A stretch of 64,000 bases of DNA from Micromonospora sp. NBC_01813 (GTDB lineage Bacteria > Actinomycetota > Actinomycetes > Mycobacteriales > Micromonosporaceae), in contig NZ_CP109067.1 of the NCBI RefSeq assembly GCF_035917335.1, forward strand, positions 1,242,501 through 1,306,500, given 5' to 3'. How positions within the stretch are numbered: position 1 is the first letter of the stretch; each line of letters begins with the position of its first letter. The notes under the pieces are model-generated. The model made no database searches and was not told the DNA's origin. It worked only from the letters and a program-made list of their open reading frames with translations. The position numbers were made by a program, and so were the translations under genes. Shown piece after piece: positions 16,134-25,611 of the stretch.

Positions 16134-18877
16134 GCGAGAGGCTCGGCAGCCGGGCGGTCGTGCTCGGTGCCGGAATGGCGGGCCTTGTGACGGCCCGGGT
16201 GCTGGCGGATCGGTATGCCCAGGTCGTGGTCGTCGAGCGCAACACCGTCGTCGGCGTGACCGGCCCGCGTGCGGGTGTGCCGCAGGGTCACCACGCGCAC
16301 GCTCTGCTGGCCCGAGGACAGGAGGTGATGGAGCGGCTCTTCCCCGGTATGCAGGCCGACCTGACCGCCGACGGCGTGCTCAGCGGCGACCTGTCGGGGG
16401 ATCTGCGCTGGTACTTCCGCGGTCGCGTGCTGCAACAGTCGCACTCGGGCCTGAGCAGCGTCTCGGCCAACCGGCCGACGCTGGAGGCCTATGTGCGCCG
16501 GCGGGTGGTCGAAATGCCTGATGTGGTCATGCGGGAGCGCACCGTCGTGCAAGGTCTGGTGACGACGGCCGACCACAGCCGGGTCACCGGCGTGCGGGTC
16601 GTCGGAGACGAACCAGGGGCGACGCCCGAGACGATCGATGCCGACCTGGTGGTCGACGCGACCGGCCGCGGCAGCCGCACCCCGGCGTGGCTGGAGCAGT
16701 TCGGCTACCCACGGCCGGCAGAGGACAAGGTGCGAATCGACCTGGCCTATGTGTCGCAGTACTTCCGGTTGCGCACCGACCCGTTCGGCACCGACCTGGC
16801 AATCAACTCGGTGCCGCACCCCGGCAACATGCGCGGAGCCTTTTTCGGCAAGTTCCCCGACAACGTGGCCCTGCTGTCCCTTACCGGGCTGCTCGGCGAC
16901 CACCCGCCGAGGGACCGCGAGGGGTTCCTGGAGTTCGCCCGATCGCTGGACGCACCGGAGATCTACGAGGCGGTTCGCACCGCGGAACCGCTCACCGAGC
17001 CCGCGATGTTCCGCGTGCCGGCCAGCGTCCGGCGCCGGTACGAGAAGCTGACCCGCTTCCCGGACGGTCTGCTGGTCGTCGGTGACGGGGTCTGCGCGTT
17101 CAACCCCGTGTACGGCCAGGGGATGACGGTGGCCGCGATGGAGGCGGACGCGCTGGCCGAGCATCTGGGCCGCGGTCCCGCCCGTCCGCGGGAGTTCTTC
17201 CGGGCCGTGGGCCGCATCGTCGACGTGCCGTGGGAGACCTCCGTCGGCGGTGACCTGGCATTGCCCGCGATCGAAGGGAAGCGTACGGCCAAGGTCAAGG
17301 TGGGCGGCGCTTTCATGGCCCGGCTGCACACCGCGGCCCAGCGCGACGGCGCCTTCACCCGCGCGTTCTTCCGGGTGGCCGGCCTGGTCGACCCGCCGAG
17401 CGCGCTGATGAAGCCCGGCTTCATCGCCCGCGTCCTGCGCTCCGCCCGCCGGGTCGACGCCGAGACGGTGCCGGCTGGGAGGCCAGATGCCGTCGTCGGG
17501 CAACGCGCCGTCGTCGTGGGCGGCAGCGTGGCCGGGACCCTCGCGGCGCGCGTTCTGTCCGACCACTATCACGAGGTGGTCGTCGTCGATCGCGACGAGG
17601 TGCTCGGCATCGACGTTCCCCGGCGCGGCACACCGCACACCGCGCACGCGCACGGACTGCACGGACGCGGATACCTGATCCTGACCGAGCTCTTCCCGGG
17701 CCTGCGGTCCGACCTGCAGAGCCGTGGCGTGCCGGTGGGTGATCTCGGTGAGATGCGCTGGTACTTCGACGGCCGACGCCTTCAACCGGCCCGTACCGGC
17801 CTGCTGTCGATCACCACTCAACGGCCGGTTCTCGAGGAGTATCTGCGTTCCCGGGTCGCTGCGCTGCCCAACGTGACGTACCGGCAGGGCACCGAGCTGA
17901 CCGGCCTGCGGACCACCGCCGACAACCGGCGCGTCACCGCGGTGGCGCTGCGCGACATGGCGACCGGGACGGAGAGCGTTCTCGGCGCGGACCTCGTCAT
18001 CGATGCCACCGGGCGCGGCTCCCGCCTGCCGGTGTGGCTGGAGCAGTTGGGCTACCAGCGGCCGGTCGAGGAACGCATGAAGATCGGCTTGGCGTACACC
18101 ACCCGGCTATACCGCAAGCGGCCGGAGATGTTCGACGGGACCCAGTCCATCAACCCGGTCGCGTCGCCAGCGCACCCGCGCGGCGCGTTCTTCGGGCAGG
18201 TCGGCGAGCATGAGTGCATCGTGTCGCTGACCGGGATTCTTGGCGACCACCCGCCGTCGGACCCCGACGGCTTCCTGGCCTTCGCCCGTTCGCTGCCGGT
18301 GCCGGACGTGTACGACGGGCTGCGCGACGCCGAGCCGCTGACCGAGCCCGTGACGTTCACCTTCCCGGCGAGCCTGCGTCGCCGGTACGAGCGGCTGTCC
18401 CGCTTCCCGGAGCGCCTACTCGTGCTCGGCGACGCGGTCTGCAGCTTCAACCCGGTCTACGGCCAGGGCATGACGGTCGCCGCCATCGAGGCCATGACGC
18501 TGCGCAAGTGGCTGCTCCGCGGCGCGCCGCCCGAGCCGCGCGGGTTCCTGCGCGACATCGGTCGCGTCGTGGACGTGCCGTGGCAGATCTCCACCAGCGG
18601 CGACCTCGACTTCCCAGGTGTACCCGGCAAACGGTCGGCGATGGTGCGCATGGGCAACGCGTACATGGCCCGGGTGCAGTACGCGGCAACCAAGGACCCG
18701 TCGATCACCGCGAGGTTCATGCGTGTCGCCGGTCTGATCGACCCGCCGAGCGCGCTGATGCTCCCCGGCTTCGTCCGGCGCGTGCTGCGGCTGTCACGCG
18801 ACCGCACAACCGGGCCGGCGGCCGCGTCTCTCACCGCATTCGACCCAACCGACCAGGTAGAGAGGGCTGCGTCATGA
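16130..18877 (+). CDS. Tandem FAD-dependent oxidoreductase: two complete flavoprotein modules in one chain
   Basis: 915 residues, about twice the usual size. It starts in the ATGA overlap with the GMC gene. Module 1 (about 1-445) has [16 protein letters not shown], the motif [18 protein letters not shown] and [20 protein letters not shown] near 312. Module 2 (about 455-915) repeats this order: [16 protein letters not shown] near 460, [18 protein letters not shown] and [20 protein letters not shown] near 762. Both also end in [20 protein letters not shown], so this is an in-frame duplication of a single gene. The fold resembles FAD-dependent monooxygenases and geranylgeranyl-reductase-like enzymes. 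Both halves keep the FAD motifs, so two active sites are possible. It overlaps the downstream epoxide hydrolase by ATGA. Confidence 0.85.
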   Translation: MSERLGSRAVVLGAGMAGLVTARVLADRYAQVVVVERNTVVGVTGPRAGVPQGHHAHALLARGQEVMERLFPGMQADLTADGVLSGDLSGDLRWYFRGRVLQQSHSGLSSVSANRPTLEAYVRRRVVEMPDVVMRERTVVQGLVTTADHSRVTGVRVVGDEPGATPETIDADLVVDATGRGSRTPAWLEQFGYPRPAEDKVRIDLAYVSQYFRLRTDPFGTDLAINSVPHPGNMRGAFFGKFPDNVALLSLTGLLGDHPPRDREGFLEFARSLDAPEIYEAVRTAEPLTEPAMFRVPASVRRRYEKLTRFPDGLLVVGDGVCAFNPVYGQGMTVAAMEADALAEHLGRGPARPREFFRAVGRIVDVPWETSVGGDLALPAIEGKRTAKVKVGGAFMARLHTAAQRDGAFTRAFFRVAGLVDPPSALMKPGFIARVLRSARRVDAETVPAGRPDAVVGQRAVVVGGSVAGTLAARVLSDHYHEVVVVDRDEVLGIDVPRRGTPHTAHAHGLHGRGYLILTELFPGLRSDLQSRGVPVGDLGEMRWYFDGRRLQPARTGLLSITTQRPVLEEYLRSRVAALPNVTYRQGTELTGLRTTADNRRVTAVALRDMATGTESVLGADLVIDATGRGSRLPVWLEQLGYQRPVEERMKIGLAYTTRLYRKRPEMFDGTQSINPVASPAHPRGAFFGQVGEHECIVSLTGILGDHPPSDPDGFLAFARSLPVPDVYDGLRDAEPLTEPVTFTFPASLRRRYERLSRFPERLLVLGDAVCSFNPVYGQGMTVAAIEAMTLRKWLLRGAPPEPRGFLRDIGRVVDVPWQISTSGDLDFPGVPGKRSAMVRMGNAYMARVQYAATKDPSITARFMRVAGLIDPPSALMLPGFVRRVLRLSRDRTTGPAAASLTAFDPTDQVERAAS

Positions 18878-20025
18878 AACCGTTCCGCATCGAGATTCCG
18901 CAGGCCGCCATCGACGATCTCCACCGTCGGCTGGCCGACGTCCGCTGGCCCGCGCCATTGGGAGACGACGACTGGAGCCGCGGCGTACCGGTGTGGTATC
19001 TGCGTGAGCTCGTTGAGTACTGGCGTACCCAGTACGACTGGCGGGCCGCCGAGGCTGAGCTGAACCGGTACCCCCAGTTCCTCGCCGAGATCAACGGCGT
19101 CACCGTTCACTTCCTGCACGTACGTTCCCCGGAGCCGGACGCGGTGCCGATGCTGATGACCCACGGCTGGCCGGGCTCGGTGGCCGAGTTCCTCGACGTC
19201 ATCGGCCCGCTGACCGACCCTGCCGCGCACGGCGGCGACCCGGCCGACGCGTTCCACCTCGTCATTGCCAGTCCGCCGGGGTTCGGCTTCTCCGGCCCGG
19301 CCCGCCCGGGGTGGCACGCGGGCACCATCGCGCCGGTCTGGGCCGAGCTGATGAACCAGCTGGGCTACGACCGGTACGTGGTCCAGGGCGGCGACGCCGG
19401 CGCGGTCATCTCGCAGCAGGTCGCCGCCGTGGCACCCGATCATGTCATCGGGTTGCACGTCAACATGCTGATGACCTTTCCGTCCGGCGACCCCGAGGAG
19501 TTGGCCGGGCTCAGCGAGGTCGACCAGGCGCGTCTCGCACTCATGGGCCGCTTCGACGCGGAGCTGTCCGGATACATGAAGCTGCAGGCGACCCGGCCGC
19601 AGACCTTGGCGTACGCGTTGACGGACTCGCCCGTGGGCCAGTTGGCCTGGATCGTGGAGCGGTTCCGGGAGTGGACCGACGCGGCGAAGGTGCCCGACGA
19701 CGCGGTGTCGAGGGACCGGTTGCTGACCAACGTGACCATCTACTGGTTCACCGCCACCGCCGGCACGTCGGCCGCGCTCTACTACGAGGGCGCGGAGGGC
19801 ATGCGCGCGATGGCCTCCGGCTGGCGGCCGGAACCGATACGGGTCCCGGCCGGCGTCACGGTGTACCCGCACGATCCCTTCCAGCCGATGCGTGGGCTGG
19901 CGCACCACTACCTGGCTGACATCGTGCGGTGGAGCGAGCCCGACCGGGGTGGTCACTTCGCCGCGATGGAGGAACCGGACCTGTTCGTCGACGACGTGCG
20001 AGCCTTCGGCCGCATCGTGCGGTGA
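18874..20025 (+). CDS. Epoxide hydrolase (EHN-type alpha/beta hydrolase)
   Basis: 383 residues from [20 protein letters not shown]; the start overlaps the upstream stop (ATGA). The N-terminal epoxide-hydrolase domain carries [18 protein letters not shown]. The alpha/beta hydrolase core has [16 protein letters not shown], the nucleophile D174 in VQGGDAGAV, and the general-base H361 in [14 protein letters not shown]. This set matches active microsomal-type and enediyne-cluster epoxide hydrolases that open an oxirane to a vicinal diol. It is a close paralogue of the protein at 7440, which has lost the histidine. It is the last gene of the 13177-20025 operon. Confidence 0.9.
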   Translation: MKPFRIEIPQAAIDDLHRRLADVRWPAPLGDDDWSRGVPVWYLRELVEYWRTQYDWRAAEAELNRYPQFLAEINGVTVHFLHVRSPEPDAVPMLMTHGWPGSVAEFLDVIGPLTDPAAHGGDPADAFHLVIASPPGFGFSGPARPGWHAGTIAPVWAELMNQLGYDRYVVQGGDAGAVISQQVAAVAPDHVIGLHVNMLMTFPSGDPEELAGLSEVDQARLALMGRFDAELSGYMKLQATRPQTLAYALTDSPVGQLAWIVERFREWTDAAKVPDDAVSRDRLLTNVTIYWFTATAGTSAALYYEGAEGMRAMASGWRPEPIRVPAGVTVYPHDPFQPMRGLAHHYLADIVRWSEPDRGGHFAAMEEPDLFVDDVRAFGRIVR

Positions 20026-20218
20026 CGGCAACGGAAGACGGGCGGCCTGACTCGGCAGGACAACCAGACAAGCGCAGCAGGATGAACAAAGCGCAGTATC
20101 GGAGTAGACCCGTCGAGGCACATCGATATGCTTCTGGAGTGGATCGACGCTCCCGCTGACGGCTCCCACAGCGGTCCACGACGCTATGGACGGTGCCTGG
20201 CCATCGAAGGAGGCTTCC

Positions 20219-21448
20219 ATGCCGGCAACCGGTAACCCCAAAGTCTCGATAGTGATCCCGACGTACAACCGTCGCGACCGGCTGCACAACACCTTGCACC
20301 AGCTCACCCGGCAGGTGCCCGGCACGCCGGAGTTTGAGGTCGTGGTGTCCGACGACGGCTCGTCCGACGACTCGGCGACCGTCGCCAAGTCGTTCTCCGA
20401 TCGGCTGAACCTGAAATACACCTACCAGGAGGATCTCGGCAACCGGGTCGCGCTCGCGCGCAACAACGGTGCGCGGCTTGCCACCGCACCGATCCTGGTC
20501 TTTTTGGACACCGGCGCGATCGCCGGGCCCGACTTCGTGCTACAGCACTATTTGGCCCACAGCAACGGTTCGCCGCGGCATGCCCTGGCCGGATACGCCT
20601 ACGGCTACAACCCCGGGGACCCGATGGTGCAGGTGCCCGATCTCCTCAAGCGGTTCACACCCGAGGAGATGGTGGAGGTCTACGGCCGGGTCCACGAGTT
20701 CCTCGACAGTCGCGAGCTGGCGCTGCTCAGGTGCGACGACGACCTGACCAGGCGCAGCGTGCCGTGGCTCATCTTCTGGACCATCAACTGCTCCATGCAC
20801 ACCGACGACTTCTGGGCGGTGGGCGGCTTCGACGAGGGGCACCGCGGCTGGGCCGTGGAGGACCTCGATCTCGGATACCGCCTGCACCGCAGCGGCCTGC
20901 CACTGCACTTCACCCGCAAGGCGTGGGTGATCGAGGAGCACCAGGACCGGGTGTTCGACGAGCAGTACGAGGAGTTCAAGGCCAACATGCTGCGCTTCGT
21001 GACCAACAATCCGGAGCCGGTCAACGAGATCGGCTGGACGGTGGCGGTCCACGAAAACATGTTCTGGTCGTGGGAGGAGGACAACAAAGACCTTGTGCGG
21101 TACACCGACGAGGTACGCGGTCTGGACGTCTCGGCAGAGGTCGAGCGGGCGTTGCGGGGCGTCTCCGCGACCGACCGCGTGGTCGTGATCGGCGCCGGTG
21201 GCGCGTTGCCCGAGTCGATGCACGCAGCCACCGTGATGGACTTCGACCGGGAGTTGATCGAGCGTGTTGCAGCCACCGGGCGGCACGTCACCCATCACAG
21301 CCTGGGCCTGCACACGCCGCTGGCCGACCAGTCCGCCGACGTCGTCATCCTCACGTCCCGGCTCGCGAAGTTCTGGCGCCGCTGGGAGGACCAGTTCATG
21401 ATCGAGGCACGCCGCATCGGACGAGACGTGCGCTGCCTCGTGCCGTAG
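20219..21448 (+). CDS. Family 2 glycosyltransferase with C-terminal Rossmann-like domain (paralogue)
   Basis: 409 residues. The start at 20219 (MPATGNPKVS) has GAAGGAGG 6 bases upstream. The GT-A fold shows VSIVIPTYNRRDRLHNTL, VVSDDGSSDDSATV, EDLGNRVALARNNGARLA, VFLDTGAIAGPDFV and the region DEGHRGWAVEDLDLGYRLHR. A C-terminal segment VVVIGAGGALPESM...SADVVILTSRLAKFWRRW matches the same tail in the glycosyltransferase at 11708-12964. It should transfer a sugar from a nucleotide donor in the cytoplasm; donor and acceptor are unknown. It is 193 bases downstream of the epoxide hydrolase and may have its own promoter. Confidence 0.85.
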   Translation: MPATGNPKVSIVIPTYNRRDRLHNTLHQLTRQVPGTPEFEVVVSDDGSSDDSATVAKSFSDRLNLKYTYQEDLGNRVALARNNGARLATAPILVFLDTGAIAGPDFVLQHYLAHSNGSPRHALAGYAYGYNPGDPMVQVPDLLKRFTPEEMVEVYGRVHEFLDSRELALLRCDDDLTRRSVPWLIFWTINCSMHTDDFWAVGGFDEGHRGWAVEDLDLGYRLHRSGLPLHFTRKAWVIEEHQDRVFDEQYEEFKANMLRFVTNNPEPVNEIGWTVAVHENMFWSWEEDNKDLVRYTDEVRGLDVSAEVERALRGVSATDRVVVIGAGGALPESMHAATVMDFDRELIERVAATGRHVTHHSLGLHTPLADQSADVVILTSRLAKFWRRWEDQFMIEARRIGRDVRCLVP

Positions 21449-21603
21449 ACCCGCACTCCCCACCCGATCGAGGTGACGCGGCCGGCGTCACCCCACCCGA
21501 CGTGCCCGGATTCCGTGTCACGCATCGAGCAATCTCCAAGCGGCGATGGTCGCGGGCCGAGTTCCCGTACTGGGCCTATCGGGGCACGGTGCTCCTGCGC
21601 TTC

Positions 21604-21730
21604 TGACGCCATCAAGACGGCGGCCGACATTCTCCACACCGCCAGCAGCGGGTCGTCGCACCCCAACGCCAACCTGGAGCGGTACGTCCGGATGCTGTGC
21701 GGCCTGCAGCCCAACACCACGTACCTCTGA
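21604..21730 (+). pseudogene. C-terminal remnant of an acyl-CoA dehydrogenase-fold flavoenzyme
   Basis: Only about 41 codons remain, ending in GLQPNTTYL followed by TGA. They align with the C-terminus of the flavoenzyme at 9663-10835: ADILHTASSGSS against VDILRRASGGSS, and NLERYVRMLCGLQPNTTYL against NLELYGRVLSGLEPDTLYL. The intervening ~20 residues of the intact gene are missing, and nothing upstream matches the rest of the protein. The stub is far too short to fold, so it is a deletion remnant of a second copy. Confidence 0.7.
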
Positions 21731-21822
21731 CTCGGCACACCCCGGAAAGCCTGCCCACCGATCATCGCCGTCCGGTGGGTGGGCTGCCGCGGCCTGCCCG
21801 AAAAATCAAGAGGAGGAACCGG

Positions 21823-23256
21823 ATGCAGCCAACGCTTTCCGACGCCACACCCCTCACGGGCACCACATCCAGCACGGGCCGTCGCGTCGCGGCGCTGGTC
21901 CTGCTGTGCTTCGCCAGCTTCATGATGATCCTCGACTCGGAGATCGTGATTCTGGCCCTGCCGTCCATCCAGAACGCCCTCGGGCTGGACCCCTCGGCGG
22001 CGCAATGGATCCTCACGGCCAACGCCATCACCTTCGGCGGCCTGCTCCTGCTCGGCGGGCGCATGGCCGACCTGCTCGGCCGGCGCCGCGTGTTCATGTG
22101 GGGCATGGCCCTGTTCCTGATCACCTCGCTGGTCTCCGGCATCGCCTGGAGCGGTGAGGTCATCATCGTGGCCCGCGCGCTGCACGGCGTGTCGTCGGCC
22201 ATGCTCGTGCCCAGCGCGCTGTCCATCCTGATGAACACCTTCCGGGAGGGTAAGGAACGCAACCGGGCCATCGCCTCGTGGTCGGCGGTCGGCGGCATCG
22301 GCGCCACCGCCGGGCTGCTGCTCGGCGGCACGATCACGACCGCGCTCGGCTGGCAGTGGGTCTTCCTGGTCAACGTGCCGGTCGTGGCGCTCGTCATGCT
22401 GATCAGCCCGTTCGTGCTCGACGAAAGCTGGGACCGCAACCGCATACGCAACTTCGACATCGCCGGCGCCGTCACCATCACCATCGCCGCGACCGCCCTG
22501 GTGTACGCGATCAGCAACGGGCCCGCGCTCGGCTGGGGCAGCGCACCGATCATCGCCCTGTTCGCCACGGTGATCTTGCTCCTCGCGGCGTTCGTCGTGA
22601 TCGAGGCCCGATCCGCCGCACCCCTTGTGCCGCTTCGCTTCCTGCGGCTGAACACGGTGATGAGCGGCAACCTGCTCATGGTCGTCGTGGCGATGATCGT
22701 GTGGGGCGCGAGCGTGCTCATCTCGCTCTACACCCAGCAGGTGCTCGGCTACTCGGCCATCATGTCGGGCTTCGCCACCTCGGTCATGCCCGTGGCCGCC
22801 GTGTTCGGCGCCTACATCGGGCAGGCCTTCATCACCAAGCGCGGATTCCGCGTGGTCGCCGGGATCGGACTGCTCGGGCTCGGCGTGTGCTGCCTGCTGC
22901 TGTCCCGGATACCCGTCGAAGGACAATACTTCCGTAACCTGTTCGTCGCGCTAGGACTGTTTGGTCTCTCCCTGGGTGTCGCGCACACCACCGCCTCGAT
23001 CGTCGCACTCACAGCGGTCCCCGAGCCGGAATCGGGCCTCGCCTCCGGGCTGAGCGCCGCGAGCTTCCAGGTCGGCGGCGCCATCGGCGTCGTGTTCGTC
23101 ACGACCGTGTCGGTGACCGTCTCGGGCGGATCCACCTTGCTGCCCGATCTGACCAGAGGTTTCCAAGCCGCGTTCATCGCCCTGGTGTGCGCCGCGATCG
23201 TCGGCTTCGTCATCGCCCTGGCGCTGCCGCGCAAATCGGTCGCGCAGGCCAGTTGA
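21823..23256 (+). CDS. DHA2-type MFS drug/metabolite exporter
   Basis: 477 residues. The start at 21823 (MQPTLSDATP) has AAGAGGAGG 6 bases upstream; the frame continues back to 21697 only through non-coding sequence. About 14 transmembrane helices are expected. Motif A is seen as GGRMADLLGRRRVFMWG after helix 2 and motif C-like glycines in SAVGGIGATAGLLLGG in helix 5. The first helix carries the LDSEIVILALPSI stretch common in proton-driven 14-helix exporters such as QacA and EmrB relatives. At the end of the tailoring-enzyme cluster it is the likely exporter of the product, by position only. Confidence 0.9.
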   Translation: MQPTLSDATPLTGTTSSTGRRVAALVLLCFASFMMILDSEIVILALPSIQNALGLDPSAAQWILTANAITFGGLLLLGGRMADLLGRRRVFMWGMALFLITSLVSGIAWSGEVIIVARALHGVSSAMLVPSALSILMNTFREGKERNRAIASWSAVGGIGATAGLLLGGTITTALGWQWVFLVNVPVVALVMLISPFVLDESWDRNRIRNFDIAGAVTITIAATALVYAISNGPALGWGSAPIIALFATVILLLAAFVVIEARSAAPLVPLRFLRLNTVMSGNLLMVVVAMIVWGASVLISLYTQQVLGYSAIMSGFATSVMPVAAVFGAYIGQAFITKRGFRVVAGIGLLGLGVCCLLLSRIPVEGQYFRNLFVALGLFGLSLGVAHTTASIVALTAVPEPESGLASGLSAASFQVGGAIGVVFVTTVSVTVSGGSTLLPDLTRGFQAAFIALVCAAIVGFVIALALPRKSVAQAS

Positions 23257-23258
23257 CC

Positions 23259-23285
23259 GTGGGGCCGGCTCAAGGCCGGCCCCAC
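23259..23285 (+). terminator. Terminator-like hairpin after the MFS exporter
   Basis: An 11-bp perfect inverted repeat (GTGGGGCCGGC with GCCGGCCCCAC), arms 23259-23269 and 23275-23285 with a 5-base loop, 2 bases past the stop codon. Confidence 0.85.
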
Positions 23286-23569
23286 CCAAGATTGTTCGCG
23301 CGCTGGTTCCTGTCGTCCGTCCGGCTTCGACCCGTCCGGGAAAGCTGCCCGCAAGGCCATGACAGGAGCAGCGAACCTTTGGGCCGTTGCGCAGGTAGCC
23401 GAAGTCCAGGTAGTGACCGCCGTACCACCCCTCAGCCGTGGAATCTGCACCGGACTCGTCGTCTCGGGCGGTCCAGGTCGTGGCATCCGCTTCGATGAAG
23501 GGCAGCAGATCGGAGGGCACCGGTTCCAGATGAGGTCGAGCCGGTGGTGCCCGGTGGACCGGGCGGTGG
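23286..23569. other. Intergenic, no convincing gene
   Basis: This stretch between the MFS terminator and the PARG-like gene has open frames on both strands but none with a ribosome site, a plausible start or a recognisable domain. A minus-strand frame (to 23577) contains STAEGWYGGHYLDFGYLRNG, which reads somewhat protein-like and may be a decayed gene. I cannot assign it. Confidence 0.4.
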
Positions 23570-24406
23570 TCAGCCACGAGGTTCGCCGCTGGTCCGCTCG
23601 TCGGCCGCGGGGCTGAAACGTTGGGCGAACGCGGCGTGGACCGGTGTTCCGGGCAGGTTGTCGCGGATGGCGAAGACGACGTGGTCGAAGTGCTGGACCG
23701 CGTTCAGGGCTTGGGCGAACGCGTCGGCCACGATCGCGGGGTCGTTGCGGAACACCCCGCACCCCCACGCACCGAGCACGAGGCCGCGATGCCCGTGCGC
23801 CGCGGCGACCTCGAGGATCCGCCGGGCCCGCCGGGCGAGTACGGCTGGTACGTCGCCGGCGTGGTCCGGCTGGCTGCGTACGATCGCCCCGAGGTTGGGC
23901 GCGGCTGTGGTCAGCAGCGAGGTGGTGTACGGCTGGTCGAGCAGGTTGCCATGGTCGTCGCGGAACACCGGCACGTCGGGGGAGTAGACGAGCCGGTCGC
24001 TGTAGCGCAGGTCCCGTTGGGCGCGGTGGAAGGCGTAGAACTCGGGCGCGGCCCGCAGACATGCGTACAGGGCTGATGAGCGGGCGATGCTCTCCTCCTG
24101 CGCCTGGGCGCCACCGAGGAATCCGCCGCCGGGATTCTTGGCCGAGGCGAACACCAGAGCCGCCGCGCCGGGGCCGAGACGGCGCGCCGCGAGCAGCGTC
24201 GACTCGTGTGTCACCTCCACTGTACAGGTACCCGGCTCGCGGTGCGCGAAAGTGATCGCCTCATCGGGCAGGTGGTGCCGGGTCCCGGCGACCGCAGCGC
24301 GGACCGCCTCACCGATGACGACCTCGTCACCGATGTCGTTGCGGTAGCGGCCCGATTCCGTGATCGTCACCGTTTGCCGGGCGATCTCTCGAAGACGGCC
24401 GCTCAC
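23570..24406 (-). CDS. TIGR02452-family protein (bacterial PARG-like macrodomain)
   Basis: 278 residues from MSGRLREIARQTVTI. The family signature is NPGGGFLGGAQAQEESIAR near residues 90-110: a GGG loop followed by QEE, the catalytic motif of poly(ADP-ribose) glycohydrolase macrodomains. Also visible are YSPDVPVFRD and GLVLGAWGCGVFRNDP, both typical. Members are predicted to remove ADP-ribose from proteins or nucleic acids, and some occur near phage-defence or toxin genes. It is convergent with the MFS gene and next to a decayed transposase at the edge of an accessory island. No ribosome site is obvious before 24406. Confidence 0.85.
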   Translation of the reverse strand: MSGRLREIARQTVTITESGRYRNDIGDEVVIGEAVRAAVAGTRHHLPDEAITFAHREPGTCTVEVTHESTLLAARRLGPGAAALVFASAKNPGGGFLGGAQAQEESIARSSALYACLRAAPEFYAFHRAQRDLRYSDRLVYSPDVPVFRDDHGNLLDQPYTTSLLTTAAPNLGAIVRSQPDHAGDVPAVLARRARRILEVAAAHGHRGLVLGAWGCGVFRNDPAIVADAFAQALNAVQHFDHVVFAIRDNLPGTPVHAAFAQRFSPAADERTSGEPRG

Positions 24407-24522
24407 GGGTACACCGGGCCGGCGAGGTTACCGAGGAGTGACACAGCCAGGGAACCTACGCAGCAACGTGGTGGCGGGCAACCCGGTGAGGCGAGGATGG
24501 AGTCGCTGCCGGGCTCGGTGCC

Positions 24523-24799
24523 GTGCCCGCGCAGCCCGAGCGCGCCGACTACCTTGAGGCGGTGCGGCGGCTCGCGCCGGGCCGGTTGGCGGAGCTGGTG
24601 GCGGGTACGCGGTTCGGGATCGCCTGTTCGCCACCCTGTTGCTGGGCGAGGCCGGCATGCTCGACTCTGCTGCCGAGTCCGGTCTCGCTGACTTCCGCGC
24701 CGCTGTCCGGGACGCGTCGAAGGCGACGACCGGGAGCAGGTGGCAGATCCCCGATGTGGAGGCCGCCGATCATCGCCTGGCCGCCGAAGTCGAGGGATC
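24523..24799 (+). pseudogene. Broken coding region, family not recognised
   Basis: Protein-like sequence can be followed across two frames. The first gives PERADYLEAVRRLAPGRLAE and then LVAGTRFG. It continues in another frame as LLGEAGMLDSAAESGLADFR and then AAVRDASKATTGSRWQ. No single frame is open through the whole. It runs directly into the IS5-type transposase fossil, suggesting a gene disrupted by insertion and later indels. I do not recognise the domain. Confidence 0.3.
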
Positions 24800-25110
24800 C
24801 TGCTCTGCGAACTCAACGTCCACGGCCGCATCGACTGGTCCAGAGCGATCATCGACGGCGGACACATCGACGCGAAAAAGAGGGCGAGGGGACCGGTCCA
24901 TCCCCGGTCAACCGCGGCAAACCCGGCAGCAAGCACCATGTGATCACCGACGGAGCGGGCACCCACTCGCGATACTCACCACCGGCGCCAACATCCCCGA
25001 CATCAGCAAGGCCGTGGACCTGCTCGACGCGGTACCACCCATCGCCGGCCGCCCCGGTCGACCACGCCGACGGTTCCCCGTCCTGCTCGCCGACAAGGGC
25101 TACGTGGACC
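24800..25110 (+). mobile_element. Decayed IS5-family transposase fragment
   Basis: Typical IS5-type DDE transposase segments appear in order but in three frames: LNVHGRIDWSRAIIDGGHID, then GPSPVNRGKPGSKHHVITDG, then LTTGANIPDISKAVDLLDAV and FPVLLADKGYVDL. At least two frameshifts separate them, and the N-terminal third and C-terminal part are absent, so the gene is dead. It is not the same family member as the intact transposase at 62874. No terminal inverted repeats could be placed. Confidence 0.7.
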
Positions 25111-25320
25111 TTCGCCGCAGTCCTGGTCATCTTCTTCGGCAGCACGTTGCTGCCGGGTCGGCCGGAGGAGCCAGCGGAACCGTAGGAGCCCGCCGTCACC
25201 GCAGTCCCGCCGTCCGATTCGGCCAGGGTCTCCACCGGCCAGCCTTGATGGTGAGCGTCCTGGAGTAGGTCGAATCTCATCCTGGTCCTGGCGAGCCGTC
25301 GGGGTCGGAGCGGGTAGGTG

Positions 25321-25352
25321 TCGCTTGCCGCGAGGATGCTCGTGGCAAGCGA
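25321..25352. repeat. 9-bp inverted repeat in a gene-free stretch
   Basis: TCGCTTGCC (25321-25329) pairs perfectly with GGCAAGCGA (25344-25352) across a 14-base loop. It lies in the ~500 bases between the transposase fossil and the helicase, where I see no gene. It may be a terminator or part of an old mobile-element end. Confidence 0.4.
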
Positions 25353-25611
25353 CAACCAGGCGGGAATTTGTCGCCATGGCGATGTCGCGGCGGCTGTGGC
25401 CGAGGGTTGAGGCACCATGCGGGGTGTGACGTGGCTCAAGCGAGACCGTTGGGGCCGGCGGGTGACGGTGGTCGAAGCATTGATCATCGGTGATCAACGG
25501 CCAGGTGTCCACTCACTCATGTCGTGATCATCGAGAAGCTCTTGTGTTCTTGGTCGGGCACGGCGCAGTCTGTTGCGTTGCCTTTCTAGTGAAGCAGGGG
25601 GTCCAAGGGGC

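Noticed and set aside
25003-25512. Open frames in both directions between the transposase fossil and the helicase
   Set aside because: Low-quality composition and no start signals; the plus-strand part belongs to the dead transposase.
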